A DNA stretch of 64,000 bases from Homoserinibacter gongjuensis (GTDB taxonomy: Bacteria > Actinomycetota > Actinomycetes > Actinomycetales > Microbacteriaceae): positions 806,001 to 870,000 of the forward strand of contig NZ_BSVA01000001.1 of the NCBI RefSeq assembly GCF_030161875.1. The letters run 5' to 3'. A program made the translations under genes and the position numbers. Shown here one piece after another: positions 8,685 to 17,901 of the stretch. Positions within the stretch are counted from its first letter, which is position 1, and every line of letters begins with the position of its first letter. Under the pieces are notes generated by a model. It ran no database searches. It was not told the origin of the DNA and saw only the letters and a list, made by a program, of their open reading frames with translations.

Positions 8685-10960
8685 TCAGGCTGCTGCGGCG
8701 TCGGGGATGAGGGCGAAGTTGTCGCGGAAGAGGCCCGTGGGGTCGACGCGTGCCTTGAGCGCGCGCAGCCGTTCGAGGGTGGCGGGCGGGAAGGCGCGCT
8801 CGACCCGGTCGCCGCGCGGGTCGGCCTCGAAGCTCAGGTAGACCCCGAGCACGTGCTCCTCGAGCGCGTCCCACTGCGCGTTGAGCCAGGATGCATCGCG
8901 GCCCATCGCGGTGAGCGAGAAGTTGGCCGAGCGGTGCGCGTAGGCCGTCGCATCCTCGGGCACGTCGGAGACCGCCCCGCCCACCGCGCGAGCCTGGAAG
9001 AACTGCACGCCGCCGGAGCGCAGCATCCGGGCGAGCTCCGCGGAGAGCTCGGGGGTGAGATGCCGCACGAGGCCGCCCCGCGACATCGGCGTACCCGCCC
9101 CGCGGTGCCCGCCGTCCTGAGCGTTCGCGATGACGGCCGCGTAGGGCGCGAGGGCCACCGACTGATCCAGCAGCGGCGCGATCTCGGCGAAGGGCTGCAA
9201 CCGCTCGAGGATCGTGTCGGGGTCGTTCGAGTCGACGAGCAGCATCGCCTGGGCGTACATCGCGTCGCCGCGCGGGGCACCCAGGATGATCTCGCCCGAG
9301 ACGTCGCGCGGCGCCGCCTCCATCGCCTGGCCGAAGCGCTCCAGGAAGCCCGTGGTATCGGATGCGTCGAAGGCGAGCTGCGCCCACCCCACCTCGCCCG
9401 CCTCCGCGGCCTCGAACTCGAAGGCCGTCACGACACCGAGGTTCGCCCCGGCGCCGCGCACCCCCAGAAGAGCTCGGGATCGTGCTCGGCGTCGGTGCGC
9501 ACGACGCTGCCGTCGGCGAGCACGAGCTCGGCGGCGCGCATCCGGTCGATCGTGAGGCCGTGCTCGCGGGCGAAGTAGCCGACGCCGCCCGCGGTCGCGA
9601 GCCCGCCCACACCCACGCCGCCGTAGTCGCCCGAGGTGATCACCCAGCCGTGCGGCTGCAGCGCCGCCGCGACCTCCTGCCAACGCGCACCGGGCCCGAC
9701 CCGCACGAGGCGCCGCTGCTCGTCGAGCACCTCGATGGAGTCGAGCGCGCCGACATCGAGCACGATGCCCCCGTCGTTCGTCGAGCGCCCGCTGATGCCG
9801 TGGCCGGCACTGCGCACACCGAGCGGCAGCTCGCGGTGCTCGCGGGCCACCGCGACCGCCTGCACGACCTCGTCGACCGTGCGCGGGCGCAACACGAGGC
9901 CCGGCGCTCCGCCGCGCAGGTAGTTGGCGCGCACCGCGCCGTACTCGCGATCGCCCGGCTCCACGGCGTTCTCGGCGAGCGCGGGCGGCAGGGAGTCGTA
10001 GGCGATGCCCGGCAGGCGCGCTGCACGGGCCGCCGCGCCGCGCACCCGAGTGGCGACGGTGGTGCCGCGCTCCGCGCGCCGCTCGGCGACCCGTTCACGC
10101 AGCTCCGGCGCGACCTCGGTGGCGAAGGTCTCGAGCGTCGCCGGGTCGTCGCTCGCGAGGATGAGCGTCGAGGCGCCGTCGTCGACCACGATGGGCAGCA
10201 GCTGCTCCACCCACTGAGCCGGCGGGCCCTGCAGGAACCCGGCGTCGTCGTCCTGGAAGCGTCCGCCGATGTTGAGCAGCCGCTGGATCTCGCGCGGGTC
10301 CCGGCCGACGGCCTCGGCGGCCGCGTCGATCACGGCGTTCCCGGCCGCGTAGCCGCCGGGCTCGAGGTACGCCCAGCTCGGCAACCAGCCGTCGGCCAGC
10401 CGCCCGATCAGGCGCAGCATCCGGGGCTTGAGCGCCCCGACCCAGATCGGGATCTCGTGCGCCGGTGCCGGCCCGCGCCGAGCGCCGTCGACGCGGTAAT
10501 GCGTGCCGGAGAGGCGCAGCGCGCCGCGCTCGTCGGCATCCCACAGCCCGCGGATGATCGGGATCGCCTCCGCGAGCGCCTCGACGTTCTCGCCCGGGGT
10601 GCGTCGCGGCCCGCCCATCGCGACGATCGGGTCGACGAAGCCGCCCGCGCCGAGACCCAGCTCGAAGCGCCCGCCCGAGAGCAGGTCGAGGCTCGCCGCG
10701 GCGCGCGCGAGCACGGCAGGTGGGCGCAGCGGCAGGTTGTGCACGTTCGCGGCGACATGGATGCGGGAGGTGCGCGCCGCGACCCAGCTCAGCAGCGTCC
10801 AGGTGTCGAGGAACGAGGGCTGGTAGGGGTGATCCTGGAAGGTCACGAGGTCGTAGCCGAGCTGCTCGCTCAGCTGCGCGAGGGTGACAGGCACGTCGGG
10901 GCGCACGGCAGACGGCGTGATGAAGGTTCCGAAGCGCAGGGGATGACCGTAGTCGGGCAT
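8685..10960 (-). CDS. luciferase-like monooxygenase fused to FAD-linked oxidase (frame-broken)
   Basis: Two flavin enzymes in one chain of about 758 residues. Residues 1-320 form a bacterial-luciferase-like (LLM) domain, with FGTFITPSA, GRFELGLGAGGF, EIPIWVGALKPRMLRLIGRLADGW. Residues 350-758 form a PCMH-type FAD-binding oxidoreductase with LPLGVRSAGHGISG (likely histidyl-FAD site) and the berberine-bridge-like C-terminal NFALIPD. The cysteine usual in bicovalent relatives is absent (TSGDYGGVGVGG). A frame break near 9462 lies in a run of five G that should be six. The gene is divergent from an HxlR regulator with a palindrome between them, which suggests substrate-induced expression. Substrate not predictable. 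Confidence 0.85.
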
Positions 10961-11005
10961 GACCCCAGCATCCAGCCTCGGACGGCACCCGGCAATCGGC
11001 CGATA

Positions 11006-11030
11006 AGTAGCTTACTCTGAGTAAGTGACT
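11006..11030. promoter_or_regulatory. palindromic operator between LLM/FAD gene and HxlR gene
   Basis: The perfect core CTTACTC-T-GAGTAAG occupies 11011-11025, with further matching bases outside (AGT...ACT, 11006-11030). It overlaps the GTG start of the HxlR gene and lies 50 bases upstream of the divergent flavin-enzyme gene, a typical position for an autoregulated HxlR site. Regulator assignment is inferred from position. Confidence 0.65.
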
Positions 11031-11396
11031 ACCCCCGACCCCGACCTCATGCACATCGACGACGAGGCGTGCCGCCGCTTCCTCTCCTCGACCGAGCTCA
11101 TCGGCCGACGGTGGAGCCCCGGCATCATGCTCGCCATCGGGCGCGGGGCGCACCGCTTCAGCCAGATCGTCGCGAACGTCGACGGTCTCTCCGACCGGAT
11201 GGCGGCGCAGCGGCTGCGCGAGCTCGAGGCGACGGGCCTCGTGGAGCGCAGCGTCGTGCCGACCACCCCCGTACAGGTGCGCTACGCGCTCACCCAGCCC
11301 GGGCTCGAGCTGCTGCGTTCCCTGCAGCCGCTGGCCGGCTGGGCGCACCGCTGGTCGGAGCTCACCGACGGCGCGGTGCAGCGCGAGGCGTCCTGA
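11025..11396 (+). CDS. HxlR-family transcriptional regulator
   Basis: A 123-residue winged-helix regulator. RRFLSSTELIGRRWSPGIML is the characteristic HxlR N-terminus, followed by FSQIVANVDGLSDRMAAQRLRELEATGLVER and the wing VPTTPVQVRYALTQPG. The GTG start lies inside the palindrome at 11011-11025, so the transcript may be leaderless or very short-leadered. It probably controls the divergent LLM/FAD fusion gene. Confidence 0.9.
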   Translation: MTTPDPDLMHIDDEACRRFLSSTELIGRRWSPGIMLAIGRGAHRFSQIVANVDGLSDRMAAQRLRELEATGLVERSVVPTTPVQVRYALTQPGLELLRSLQPLAGWAHRWSELTDGAVQREAS

Positions 11397-11410
11397 GGGC
11401 GTCGGCGACG

Positions 11411-13609
11411 TCAGCCGAAGAGGGGCCGCAGACGCTCTGCCGCCGAGGCGCGGATCCACACGGCCGTCTCGTCGAGCGGCACGTCGCGCTCCACGACGCC
11501 GCCCGAGTGGCGCGTGCCGCGGAACGCGTCGACCCACTCGCCGTCGGGCAGCCAGGCCCGCACGGCATCCGCACCCTCCTCGACGACGGGCGCCACGAGC
11601 AGCTCGTCGCCCAGCATCCACTGATAGGGATGCGCGAACGCCTCCTCGGCGTCGGGCGCGTCGAAGAACAGCGGGCGCATGAGCGGCTCCCCCGCGTCGA
11701 CCGCCCGCTCGGCCTGTTCGGCCAGATACGGCACGAGCCGCTCGCGCAGCTTCGCGATCGCACGGAAGGCGGGGATGACGTGCTCGTCGCCGCTGCGCTC
11801 CGCGATGTTCCACGGGGTGCGATCCCGCGACGGGGTGCGGTGGTGGTTGAACTCGGAGTGGTACTGCATGATCGGCACGAAGGCGGCCGCCGCGGCCGAA
11901 CGCAGGTAGAGCTCGGCGCTCGGGATCTCGCCGCTGAAGCCCGCGAAATCCCAGCCCCAGTAGACGATGCCGCTCGCAGCGGCGGTGAGCCCCGCGGTGA
12001 GCGACCAGCGGAACGCCTCCCACGTGGAGTTCTCGTCGCCCGCCCAGAACGCGCCGTGCGCCTGGCTGCCGGTGAAACCGGCGCGGCTGAAGGTCACCGG
12101 CGGCTTGCCCGAGCGACGCAGCAGATCGCCGTAGGCCTTCGCGTAGTGCACGGGGAAGAGGTTGTTCTTCTCGTCTCCCCGGCGCCCGTCGAGGTAGACG
12201 AGCTCGCGTCCCCAGGCGTGCTCGCCGCCGTCGGTCTTGAACCCGTCGATGCCGAGCTCCTCGACGAGGTAGCGGCGCTTCTCGGTCCACCAGTGCGCGG
12301 CGCGCTCATCGGTCAGATCGGGCATGAGCCCGAGCGGGAACCACCAGCCGCGGTTGCGGTAGGGGCGCAGCGAGCCGTCGGGGGCCTCCTCGCGGATGAG
12401 CACGTTGTCGCGGATGGCCGCCTCGGCATCCGCCTTCACCTGGCCGAGCGGATGCGGGCGCATCTTGATGAGCGGGATCTGCCACAGATGTACGCGCACG
12501 TCGCGGCGGTGCAGCTCGTCGACCATGCCCTTCGGGTCGGGCCAGGCACCGTCGACGGAGAAGGTGAAGTCGGCGAGACGCCGAGGCTCAGCGCCGTCGA
12601 CGACCGAGGTCTGCGCATCGCGGAACGTCGTGAAGGTGCTCTCGTCGCTCCACGCCTCGATGACGACGGATCCGACGGGGATGTCGAGGTCGCGGTGCAG
12701 ATCCAGCTGCCGCATCACCTCGGCCTGCGTGTTCCACTCGTTGCCGCTCGCCCACAACCGGAACACCCACTCGGGCAGCGTCTCAGCGCGACCGGCGTCG
12801 GCGAGGAATGCGCGCAGCACCTCCCGCGGTGAGCCGTCGAAGAGCGCGAGCTCGAGGGTGCCGTCTGCCCCCGTCTCCGCCTCGACCCAGAGCTGGTCGG
12901 GCGTCGACGCCCCCACGTCGAACCACACGCGCCGCGAGGTGCGTACGTGGAAGCCCCAGCCGCCTCCCCCGACGACGTGCGCGAACGGCATCGGCAGGTA
13001 GGTACGCCGCTCGCGCCCCTGGTTCTTGTACTGCTCGAACACGACCGAGTCGAGCGTCGTGCCGCGCTGGTCGAGGGCGTCGTAGCGCTCGCCGAAGCCG
13101 ACCACGCGCTCCCCCGCAGCGAGCGGGAGGGCGAAGCGGATGCGCAGGGTCGCGTCGCCCGCGACGAGCCGTGACACCGAACCGGGCACGACGCGCGCGG
13201 CGCCGACCTCGGTGAGCCCCGCGGCATCCGGAACCCAGCCGGCGACCTGCGTCTCGAACCAACGCGTGGACTGGTGGGGAGCCACGAAGCGGTAGCGCAG
13301 GCGCTCGCCCGCGATGAGGCCGTCGAGCGTCGTGCGCCAGCCGCCTGACGCGCGGGCGAGGCGGGCCTGCGCCGAGGCGAGGTGGCCGCCGTCGACCGAC
13401 TGGCCGCGCGAGTTGCGGGGCACCCGATCCAGGGCGATCGGACTCTGTGCGACGCCATCGCGCTGCCACTCGAGCCGCACGGATGCGACGTCGGCGCTCG
13501 TGCGCACGCCGAGCTCGAGCGGCTCCCCCGCGACCGGGTCGACGGGCGACCGCTGCTCGGTGTCGGCGGAGTACGGGTGGCCGGAGCCGAAGGGCCGGTG
13601 GCGGATCAC
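11411..13609 (-). CDS. GH31 alpha-glucosidase-type glycoside hydrolase
   Basis: Intracellular (no signal peptide) family 31 hydrolase of 732 residues that releases alpha-linked hexose or xylose from non-reducing ends. The nucleophile Asp is in GIDGFKTDGGEHAW (about residue 455) and the acid/base Asp in AFWAGDENSTWEAFRW (about 523). GYWGWDFAGFSGE-like and QYHSEFNHHR segments complete the barrel. The start is the GTG at 13609 overlapping the stop of the GH15 gene, since longer upstream reading frame lies inside that gene. It is last in the ROK-regulated sugar operon. Alpha-glucosidase versus alpha-xylosidase cannot be decided from sequence alone. Confidence 0.92.
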   Translation of the reverse strand: MIRHRPFGSGHPYSADTEQRSPVDPVAGEPLELGVRTSADVASVRLEWQRDGVAQSPIALDRVPRNSRGQSVDGGHLASAQARLARASGGWRTTLDGLIAGERLRYRFVAPHQSTRWFETQVAGWVPDAAGLTEVGAARVVPGSVSRLVAGDATLRIRFALPLAAGERVVGFGERYDALDQRGTTLDSVVFEQYKNQGRERRTYLPMPFAHVVGGGGWGFHVRTSRRVWFDVGASTPDQLWVEAETGADGTLELALFDGSPREVLRAFLADAGRAETLPEWVFRLWASGNEWNTQAEVMRQLDLHRDLDIPVGSVVIEAWSDESTFTTFRDAQTSVVDGAEPRRLADFTFSVDGAWPDPKGMVDELHRRDVRVHLWQIPLIKMRPHPLGQVKADAEAAIRDNVLIREEAPDGSLRPYRNRGWWFPLGLMPDLTDERAAHWWTEKRRYLVEELGIDGFKTDGGEHAWGRELVYLDGRRGDEKNNLFPVHYAKAYGDLLRRSGKPPVTFSRAGFTGSQAHGAFWAGDENSTWEAFRWSLTAGLTAAASGIVYWGWDFAGFSGEIPSAELYLRSAAAAAFVPIMQYHSEFNHHRTPSRDRTPWNIAERSGDEHVIPAFRAIAKLRERLVPYLAEQAERAVDAGEPLMRPLFFDAPDAEEAFAHPYQWMLGDELLVAPVVEEGADAVRAWLPDGEWVDAFRGTRHSGGVVERDVPLDETAVWIRASAAERLRPLFG

Positions 13610-14727
13610 GGCTCCACCACCCCGAGCTCGACCGCGAGACGCAGGTACATGGCCGACGACCACAGCAGCGGATCCGCGCTCGGCCCCCAGCGCTCGACCC
13701 ACTCGTCGACGAAGGAGGCGTCGAGCAGATGCCGGTCGACCTGCTCGGGGATGCCGCCGTCGTGCGCGGTGGATGCCGCCCAGCGCAGCAGCTCGAGCGC
13801 GCGTTCGGTGCGCCCGGCGCGCGCCCAGGCCAGCCCGAGCATGCAGCTGAGCAGGGGCCATTGGCCGCCGCCGAAGTAGGTGTCGGCGCGGAAGCGGTGC
13901 ATGCCGCCGTCGACGACGAGCTGCTCGTCGAGCACCTCGAGTGTCGCGAGCGCGAGCGGCTCCTGCGCGTCGAGCGCGCCGAGCGGCGCCACGAGCGACG
14001 CGAGGCTCGCGTCGACGGCGTCGGTGCCGACCCACTTCACGAGGTGGCCGTCAAGGACGCCGTCGGTGCGCATCCGCTCGTCGATCGCGGATGCGGTGGT
14101 TCGGGCGAGCTCGGCCGTCACCTCGTCGAGACCCGGCAACACGGCGGCCGCGCGCAGCCCCGCGAGCAGGCTGCCGAGGGTCGAGATGTGCACCTGCTCG
14201 ATGTGCTCCTCCCACCAGTCGTAGCAGGGGCGCGCCCACGAGCTCGCGAGGTACTCGATCGTGAGCCGGCACGCGTCGAGCCACGGTGCGGCGTCGACGC
14301 CGTGGCGCGTCGCGTGCGCAGCGAGCGCCCACAGCCAGATGCCGTAGCCGTCGAGTTGGAAGTCCCACCACTCGTCGGTGCCGTCGCGCCCGTCGAAGTC
14401 GAAACGCGTGGGCAGCATGTCGGCGTCGGGCAGCGGGGTGCCCGCGGCGGCGGCTGCCACGATCCGCGCCACGTCGTCGCGACGCGCCTCGATCACGCGA
14501 GCGCACCATCCGAAGAACGCCTCCGCGGATGCCGCATCCCCGCCCGCCGACATCGCGTCGGCGATGAAGGCACCGTCGCGGAACCACGAGTAGCCGCGGT
14601 AGGCCGAGAAGGTCGGGCTCGCGGGGTAGGCGCCATCGGCGTGCTGTAGGGAGCGGATGAGCGCGCGCTGGTCGAGGGCGAGCGCGGCGAGCGCTTCGCG
14701 GTCGGCGAGCACGGGTGTGGAAGTCAT
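13606..14727 (-). CDS. GH15-like glucoamylase-family protein
   Basis: A 373-residue (alpha/alpha)6-barrel protein of the glucoamylase/GH15 type. Visible motifs are YRGYSWFRDGAFIADAM near residue 45, TDEWWDFQLDGYGIWLWAL, ARPCYDWWEEH (Trp-Glu-Glu of the active site), FGGGQWPLLSCMLGLAW and DGGIPEQVDRH. It lacks the N-terminal beta-sandwich of long bacterial glucoamylases and any signal peptide, so it probably acts on imported oligosaccharides. ATG start with GAGGATCTCC-type leader. It sits between the binding-protein gene and GH31 in one operon. Confidence 0.85.
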   Translation of the reverse strand: MTSTPVLADREALAALALDQRALIRSLQHADGAYPASPTFSAYRGYSWFRDGAFIADAMSAGGDAASAEAFFGWCARVIEARRDDVARIVAAAAAGTPLPDADMLPTRFDFDGRDGTDEWWDFQLDGYGIWLWALAAHATRHGVDAAPWLDACRLTIEYLASSWARPCYDWWEEHIEQVHISTLGSLLAGLRAAAVLPGLDEVTAELARTTASAIDERMRTDGVLDGHLVKWVGTDAVDASLASLVAPLGALDAQEPLALATLEVLDEQLVVDGGMHRFRADTYFGGGQWPLLSCMLGLAWARAGRTERALELLRWAASTAHDGGIPEQVDRHLLDASFVDEWVERWGPSADPLLWSSAMYLRLAVELGVVEP

Positions 14728-14784
14728 GGAGATCCTCGGTGACGGGTGGGCGTCTGACGGGGTGGGAAGAAGGTGGGGAGGGGT

Positions 14785-14815
14785 GCGGGCCGGGACGGAT
14801 GTCGCCCCGGCCCGC
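14785..14815. terminator. stem-loop after sugar-binding-protein gene
   Basis: Perfect 10-bp arms (GCGGGCCGGG and its complement) flank an 11-base loop in the 96-base gap between the binding protein and GH15. There is no T-run, so it may be a partial terminator or a 3' stabiliser that lets the transporter message outlast the downstream hydrolase message. Confidence 0.6.
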
Positions 14816-14823
14816 GGATCGGA

Positions 14824-16065
14824 TCAGCCGCCGATCACGGCGTTGATGCGCTGCTCGGCGCTCGCAAGGGCGTCCTCGACGGTCTTGCGACCGGCCTGGG
14901 CCTCGACGAGCTCCTCGGTGATGATGTCCTGCATCTCGGTCTGACCGGCCGCCGCGACCGGCGGCAGGGCGATGCCGTCGAGCGAGTCGAAGACGGCCTG
15001 GCGGTTCTCGGGCGCACCCTTCTCGAGGTACACCGAGAGCTTCGCGTCGTCGGAGATGGGCGGCAGCTCCCAGCCGCTGTCGAGCCGCACGTCGACCATG
15101 GTGTCCGACGAGGTCAGGAACTCGGCCCACTTGGAGGCGGCCTCGATGTGCTTCGAGCTCGAGCTCACGCCGACCGCGTTCGAGAACACGGCGCTCGCCT
15201 GCTGGGTGTTGCCCGGCTCGACCGCGATGTCCCAGCCGAAGGGCACGTCGGCGACCGCGCCGAACACCCAGATGCCGGTGTGCAGCATCGCGAGCTTGCC
15301 GTCCTTGAACAGGTTGGTGTCGAAGTCGGGCGTGCCCTGACCCTGCTCGATCGTCGGCATCACGGTGCCGCTCTTCTCGGTGAGCCACTTCGCGGCCTCG
15401 ATGCCCTCGGGCGTGTTGAAGGCGACGGCGGTGCCGTCGTCGTTCAGGAACTTCCCGCCGTTCTGGGCGAGCACCTTGTAGTACTCGTAGAAGCTCACCG
15501 GCTGGTGGTCGCCCCAGACGCCCGCGGCCTGATCCGTGAGCTTCTCTGCCGCCGCCTTCTCGTCGGCCCAGGTCCAGTCCGAGCTCGGGTAGTCGAGCCC
15601 GGCTGCGTCGAACAGGTCCTTGTTGTAATAGAGCACGACATCCGAGAACGAGCTCGGCAGCGCGTACTGGGTGCCGTCGGTCTGGTAGGCCTCGAGCACC
15701 GACTGGCGGTACACCGAGGGGTCGGAGACCTCGATCGGGGCGAGCACGCCGTTCGCCTGGAACTCGGCGTAGTTGGCGTACTCGAGGTCGAACACGTCGC
15801 TCTGGGTGCCGGCCGCGAGGTCGGTCTGCAGGGCGGTGCCGTAGTCGCTGTAGGGCAGCGTCGTGACCTCGACCGTGATGCCGGGGTTGGCATCCTCGAA
15901 GGCGTCGACGATCTTCTGCAGGTTCTGCTCGTTGCCGTCGTTCGAGATGAAGTTGGTGTACGTGATCGTGACGCTGCCGTCGCCGTTCTCGGCAGGTGCC
16001 GAGCAACCGGCGAGGATGACCGAGCCGACGGCGACGATGCCGAGGGCCATGGGAAGGCGCTTCAT
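14824..16065 (-). CDS. ABC transporter sugar-binding lipoprotein
   Basis: Extracytoplasmic solute-binding protein of family 1 (maltose-binding-like), 413 residues. The signal peptide MKRLPMALGIVAVGSVILAG ends in the lipobox with Cys near 21. The typical N-terminal ITYTNFISNDGNE, GTQSDVFDLEYANY and QYALPSSFSDVVLYYNKDLF segments follow. An AAGG-type ribosome site precedes the ATG at 16065. It is upstream of two glycosidases and downstream of two permeases, so the substrate is probably an alpha-glucoside or short malto/isomalto-oligosaccharide. No ATPase gene is present here; a shared MsiK-type ATPase elsewhere would be expected. Confidence 0.93.
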   Translation of the reverse strand: MKRLPMALGIVAVGSVILAGCSAPAENGDGSVTITYTNFISNDGNEQNLQKIVDAFEDANPGITVEVTTLPYSDYGTALQTDLAAGTQSDVFDLEYANYAEFQANGVLAPIEVSDPSVYRQSVLEAYQTDGTQYALPSSFSDVVLYYNKDLFDAAGLDYPSSDWTWADEKAAAEKLTDQAAGVWGDHQPVSFYEYYKVLAQNGGKFLNDDGTAVAFNTPEGIEAAKWLTEKSGTVMPTIEQGQGTPDFDTNLFKDGKLAMLHTGIWVFGAVADVPFGWDIAVEPGNTQQASAVFSNAVGVSSSSKHIEAASKWAEFLTSSDTMVDVRLDSGWELPPISDDAKLSVYLEKGAPENRQAVFDSLDGIALPPVAAAGQTEMQDIITEELVEAQAGRKTVEDALASAEQRINAVIGG

Positions 16066-16118
16066 GTGCCGTTCTCCTTCTGTGTGGATGTGATGCGGGT
16101 GGGTGTGGGCGACCGGAC

Positions 16119-16964
16119 TCACTTGAGCCCGGAGTTGGCGACGCCCTGCACGACGTACTTCTGCGCGAAGACGTAGAGGGCGAGCATGGGGAGCACGCTC
16201 ACGACCGAGCCGGCCATGACGATGTCCCATTCGGTCGTGTACTGGCCCTGCAGGCCCGCGAGGGCCACCGGCAGGGTCTGCAGCTCGGGTGCGCGCAGCA
16301 CCACGAGAGGCCACAGGAAGCTGTTCCAGCTGCCCATGAACGCGAACACCGTGAGGGTCGCGAGAGCCGGACGGATGTTGGGCAGGATCACCTGCCAGAA
16401 GATCCGGAAGTGTCCGGCGCCGTCGAGGGTGGCGGCCTCGTCGAGCTCGCGCGGCACCTGGTTGACGGCCTGCCGCAGCAGGAAGATGCCGAACGCGCTC
16501 GCGAAGGTCGGCAGCAGCGCGCCGAGGTAGGTGTTGATGAGCCCGAGCGTCTTGAGCTCCACGAAGAGCGGCACGATGAGCACCTGCAGCGGGATCATCA
16601 TGGTCGCGAGGTAGATCGCGAACACGACGCCCCGACCGCGGAACGGCAGCCGGCTGAACGCGTAGGCGGCGGTCGCGCTCGTGAGCAGCTGTGCGAGCGT
16701 CGTCGCGATCGCGAGCCCGAGGCTGTTGAGGATGATGCGGCCGAACGGACGCTCCGCGAACAGGCGCCAGTACGCCTCGAGCGAGGGGTTCTCGGGCACG
16801 AGCGCCGGGGTGACCGAGAGTCCCGCCCCCGGCGTGAGCGAGGTGACGATCGTCCACAGGAACGGGAAGAACATCGCGATCGCGCCGGCGATGATCACCA
16901 CGTGCAGCACGACGGGGCCGAGCAGGCCCGGGGCGGCGGGTCGCATCTGGGCCGTGTCAGCCAT
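16119..16964 (-). CDS. carbohydrate ABC transporter permease (MalG type)
   Basis: Six-helix inner permease of 281 residues. The EAA loop that contacts the ATPase is PRELDEAATLDGAGHFRIFW near residue 185. The C-terminal VFAQKYVVQGVANSGLK is characteristic of MalG-type sugar permeases. Its ATG overlaps the end of the MalF-type gene by 8 bases. Confidence 0.93.
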   Translation of the reverse strand: MADTAQMRPAAPGLLGPVVLHVVIIAGAIAMFFPFLWTIVTSLTPGAGLSVTPALVPENPSLEAYWRLFAERPFGRIILNSLGLAIATTLAQLLTSATAAYAFSRLPFRGRGVVFAIYLATMMIPLQVLIVPLFVELKTLGLINTYLGALLPTFASAFGIFLLRQAVNQVPRELDEAATLDGAGHFRIFWQVILPNIRPALATLTVFAFMGSWNSFLWPLVVLRAPELQTLPVALAGLQGQYTTEWDIVMAGSVVSVLPMLALYVFAQKYVVQGVANSGLK

Positions 16965-17901
16965 AGGTCACCCACCTCTTCTGGCCGACGATCTGCACGA
17001 CCGTCACCCCGAGCACGACGGCGAACAGCAGCCAGCTGAGAGCGGATGCCTCTCCCGCGGCCCCGTAGCGGAACGTCAGATCGTAGATCTGCTGCACGAC
17101 CACCTGGGTCGACCCGCCCGGGCCCCCGCCCGTCATGGCGTACACCTGGTCGAACACCTGGAAGCCGTTGATGAGCGAGATGACCACGACGAAGAACGTG
17201 CTCGGACTGAGCAGCGGCAGCACGACCGAGAACAGGCGGCGCCACCATCCGGCGCCGTCGACGCGCGCGGCATCCAGCAGTTCGGGGTCGATCGCCTGCA
17301 GCCCCGCGAGCAGGATCACCATGACGAAGCCGAGATCCTTCCAGGCCGAGGCGATGATGATCGAGGGCATCGCCCACGCCGGGTCGGCCCACCATCCGGG
17401 GCCGTCGATGCCGACCCAGCTGAGCGCCGTGTTGACGACCCCGGTCGAGGGGTTCAGCAGCCAGCGCCACACGAGAGCCACCACGATCCAGCTCGTGACG
17501 ACCGGCAGGAAGTACACGCCGCGCAGGATCGAGCGACCCTTGAGCCTGGTGTTGAGGGCCAGCGCCAGAGCGAGACCGCCGAAGTACACGAGCGGCAGGT
17601 AGCCGACGATGTAGTAGAGCGTGTGCAGGAAGATCGCACCCGTCTTGGGGTCGCTGAGCAGCTTCGCGTAGTTGTCGAGTCCCACGAACACCGGCGGGGC
17701 CAGCAGGTTCCATTTCGTGAGGCTCACCCAGGCGGCGCTCACCATCGGCGCGAGCACGAAGGCGGTGAGCGGGATCGCGCTCGGAAGCAGGAAGGCCAGC
17801 ACCGTGAGGGTGTAGCGGATGCGGGAGCGCCGCGGGCGGCGTTCGGTGCGTGCCGGGGCGGGTGGCGTGGTGAGGCCGGCGCCGAGCGTTCCGACGCTCA
17901 T
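16957..17901 (-). CDS. carbohydrate ABC transporter permease (MalF type)
   Basis: Permease of 314 residues that pairs with the MalG-type subunit. An Arg/Pro-rich cytoplasmic N-terminus is followed by six hydrophobic segments. The EAA loop is DPELLDAARVDGAGWWRRLF, and AMTGGGPGGSTQVVVQQIYD is the family periplasmic motif. The ATG at 17901 overlaps the ROK regulator stop (ATGA), which fixes the start and shows co-transcription with the regulator. Confidence 0.93.
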   Translation of the reverse strand: MSVGTLGAGLTTPPAPARTERRPRRSRIRYTLTVLAFLLPSAIPLTAFVLAPMVSAAWVSLTKWNLLAPPVFVGLDNYAKLLSDPKTGAIFLHTLYYIVGYLPLVYFGGLALALALNTRLKGRSILRGVYFLPVVTSWIVVALVWRWLLNPSTGVVNTALSWVGIDGPGWWADPAWAMPSIIIASAWKDLGFVMVILLAGLQAIDPELLDAARVDGAGWWRRLFSVVLPLLSPSTFFVVVISLINGFQVFDQVYAMTGGGPGGSTQVVVQQIYDLTFRYGAAGEASALSWLLFAVVLGVTVVQIVGQKRWVTYG

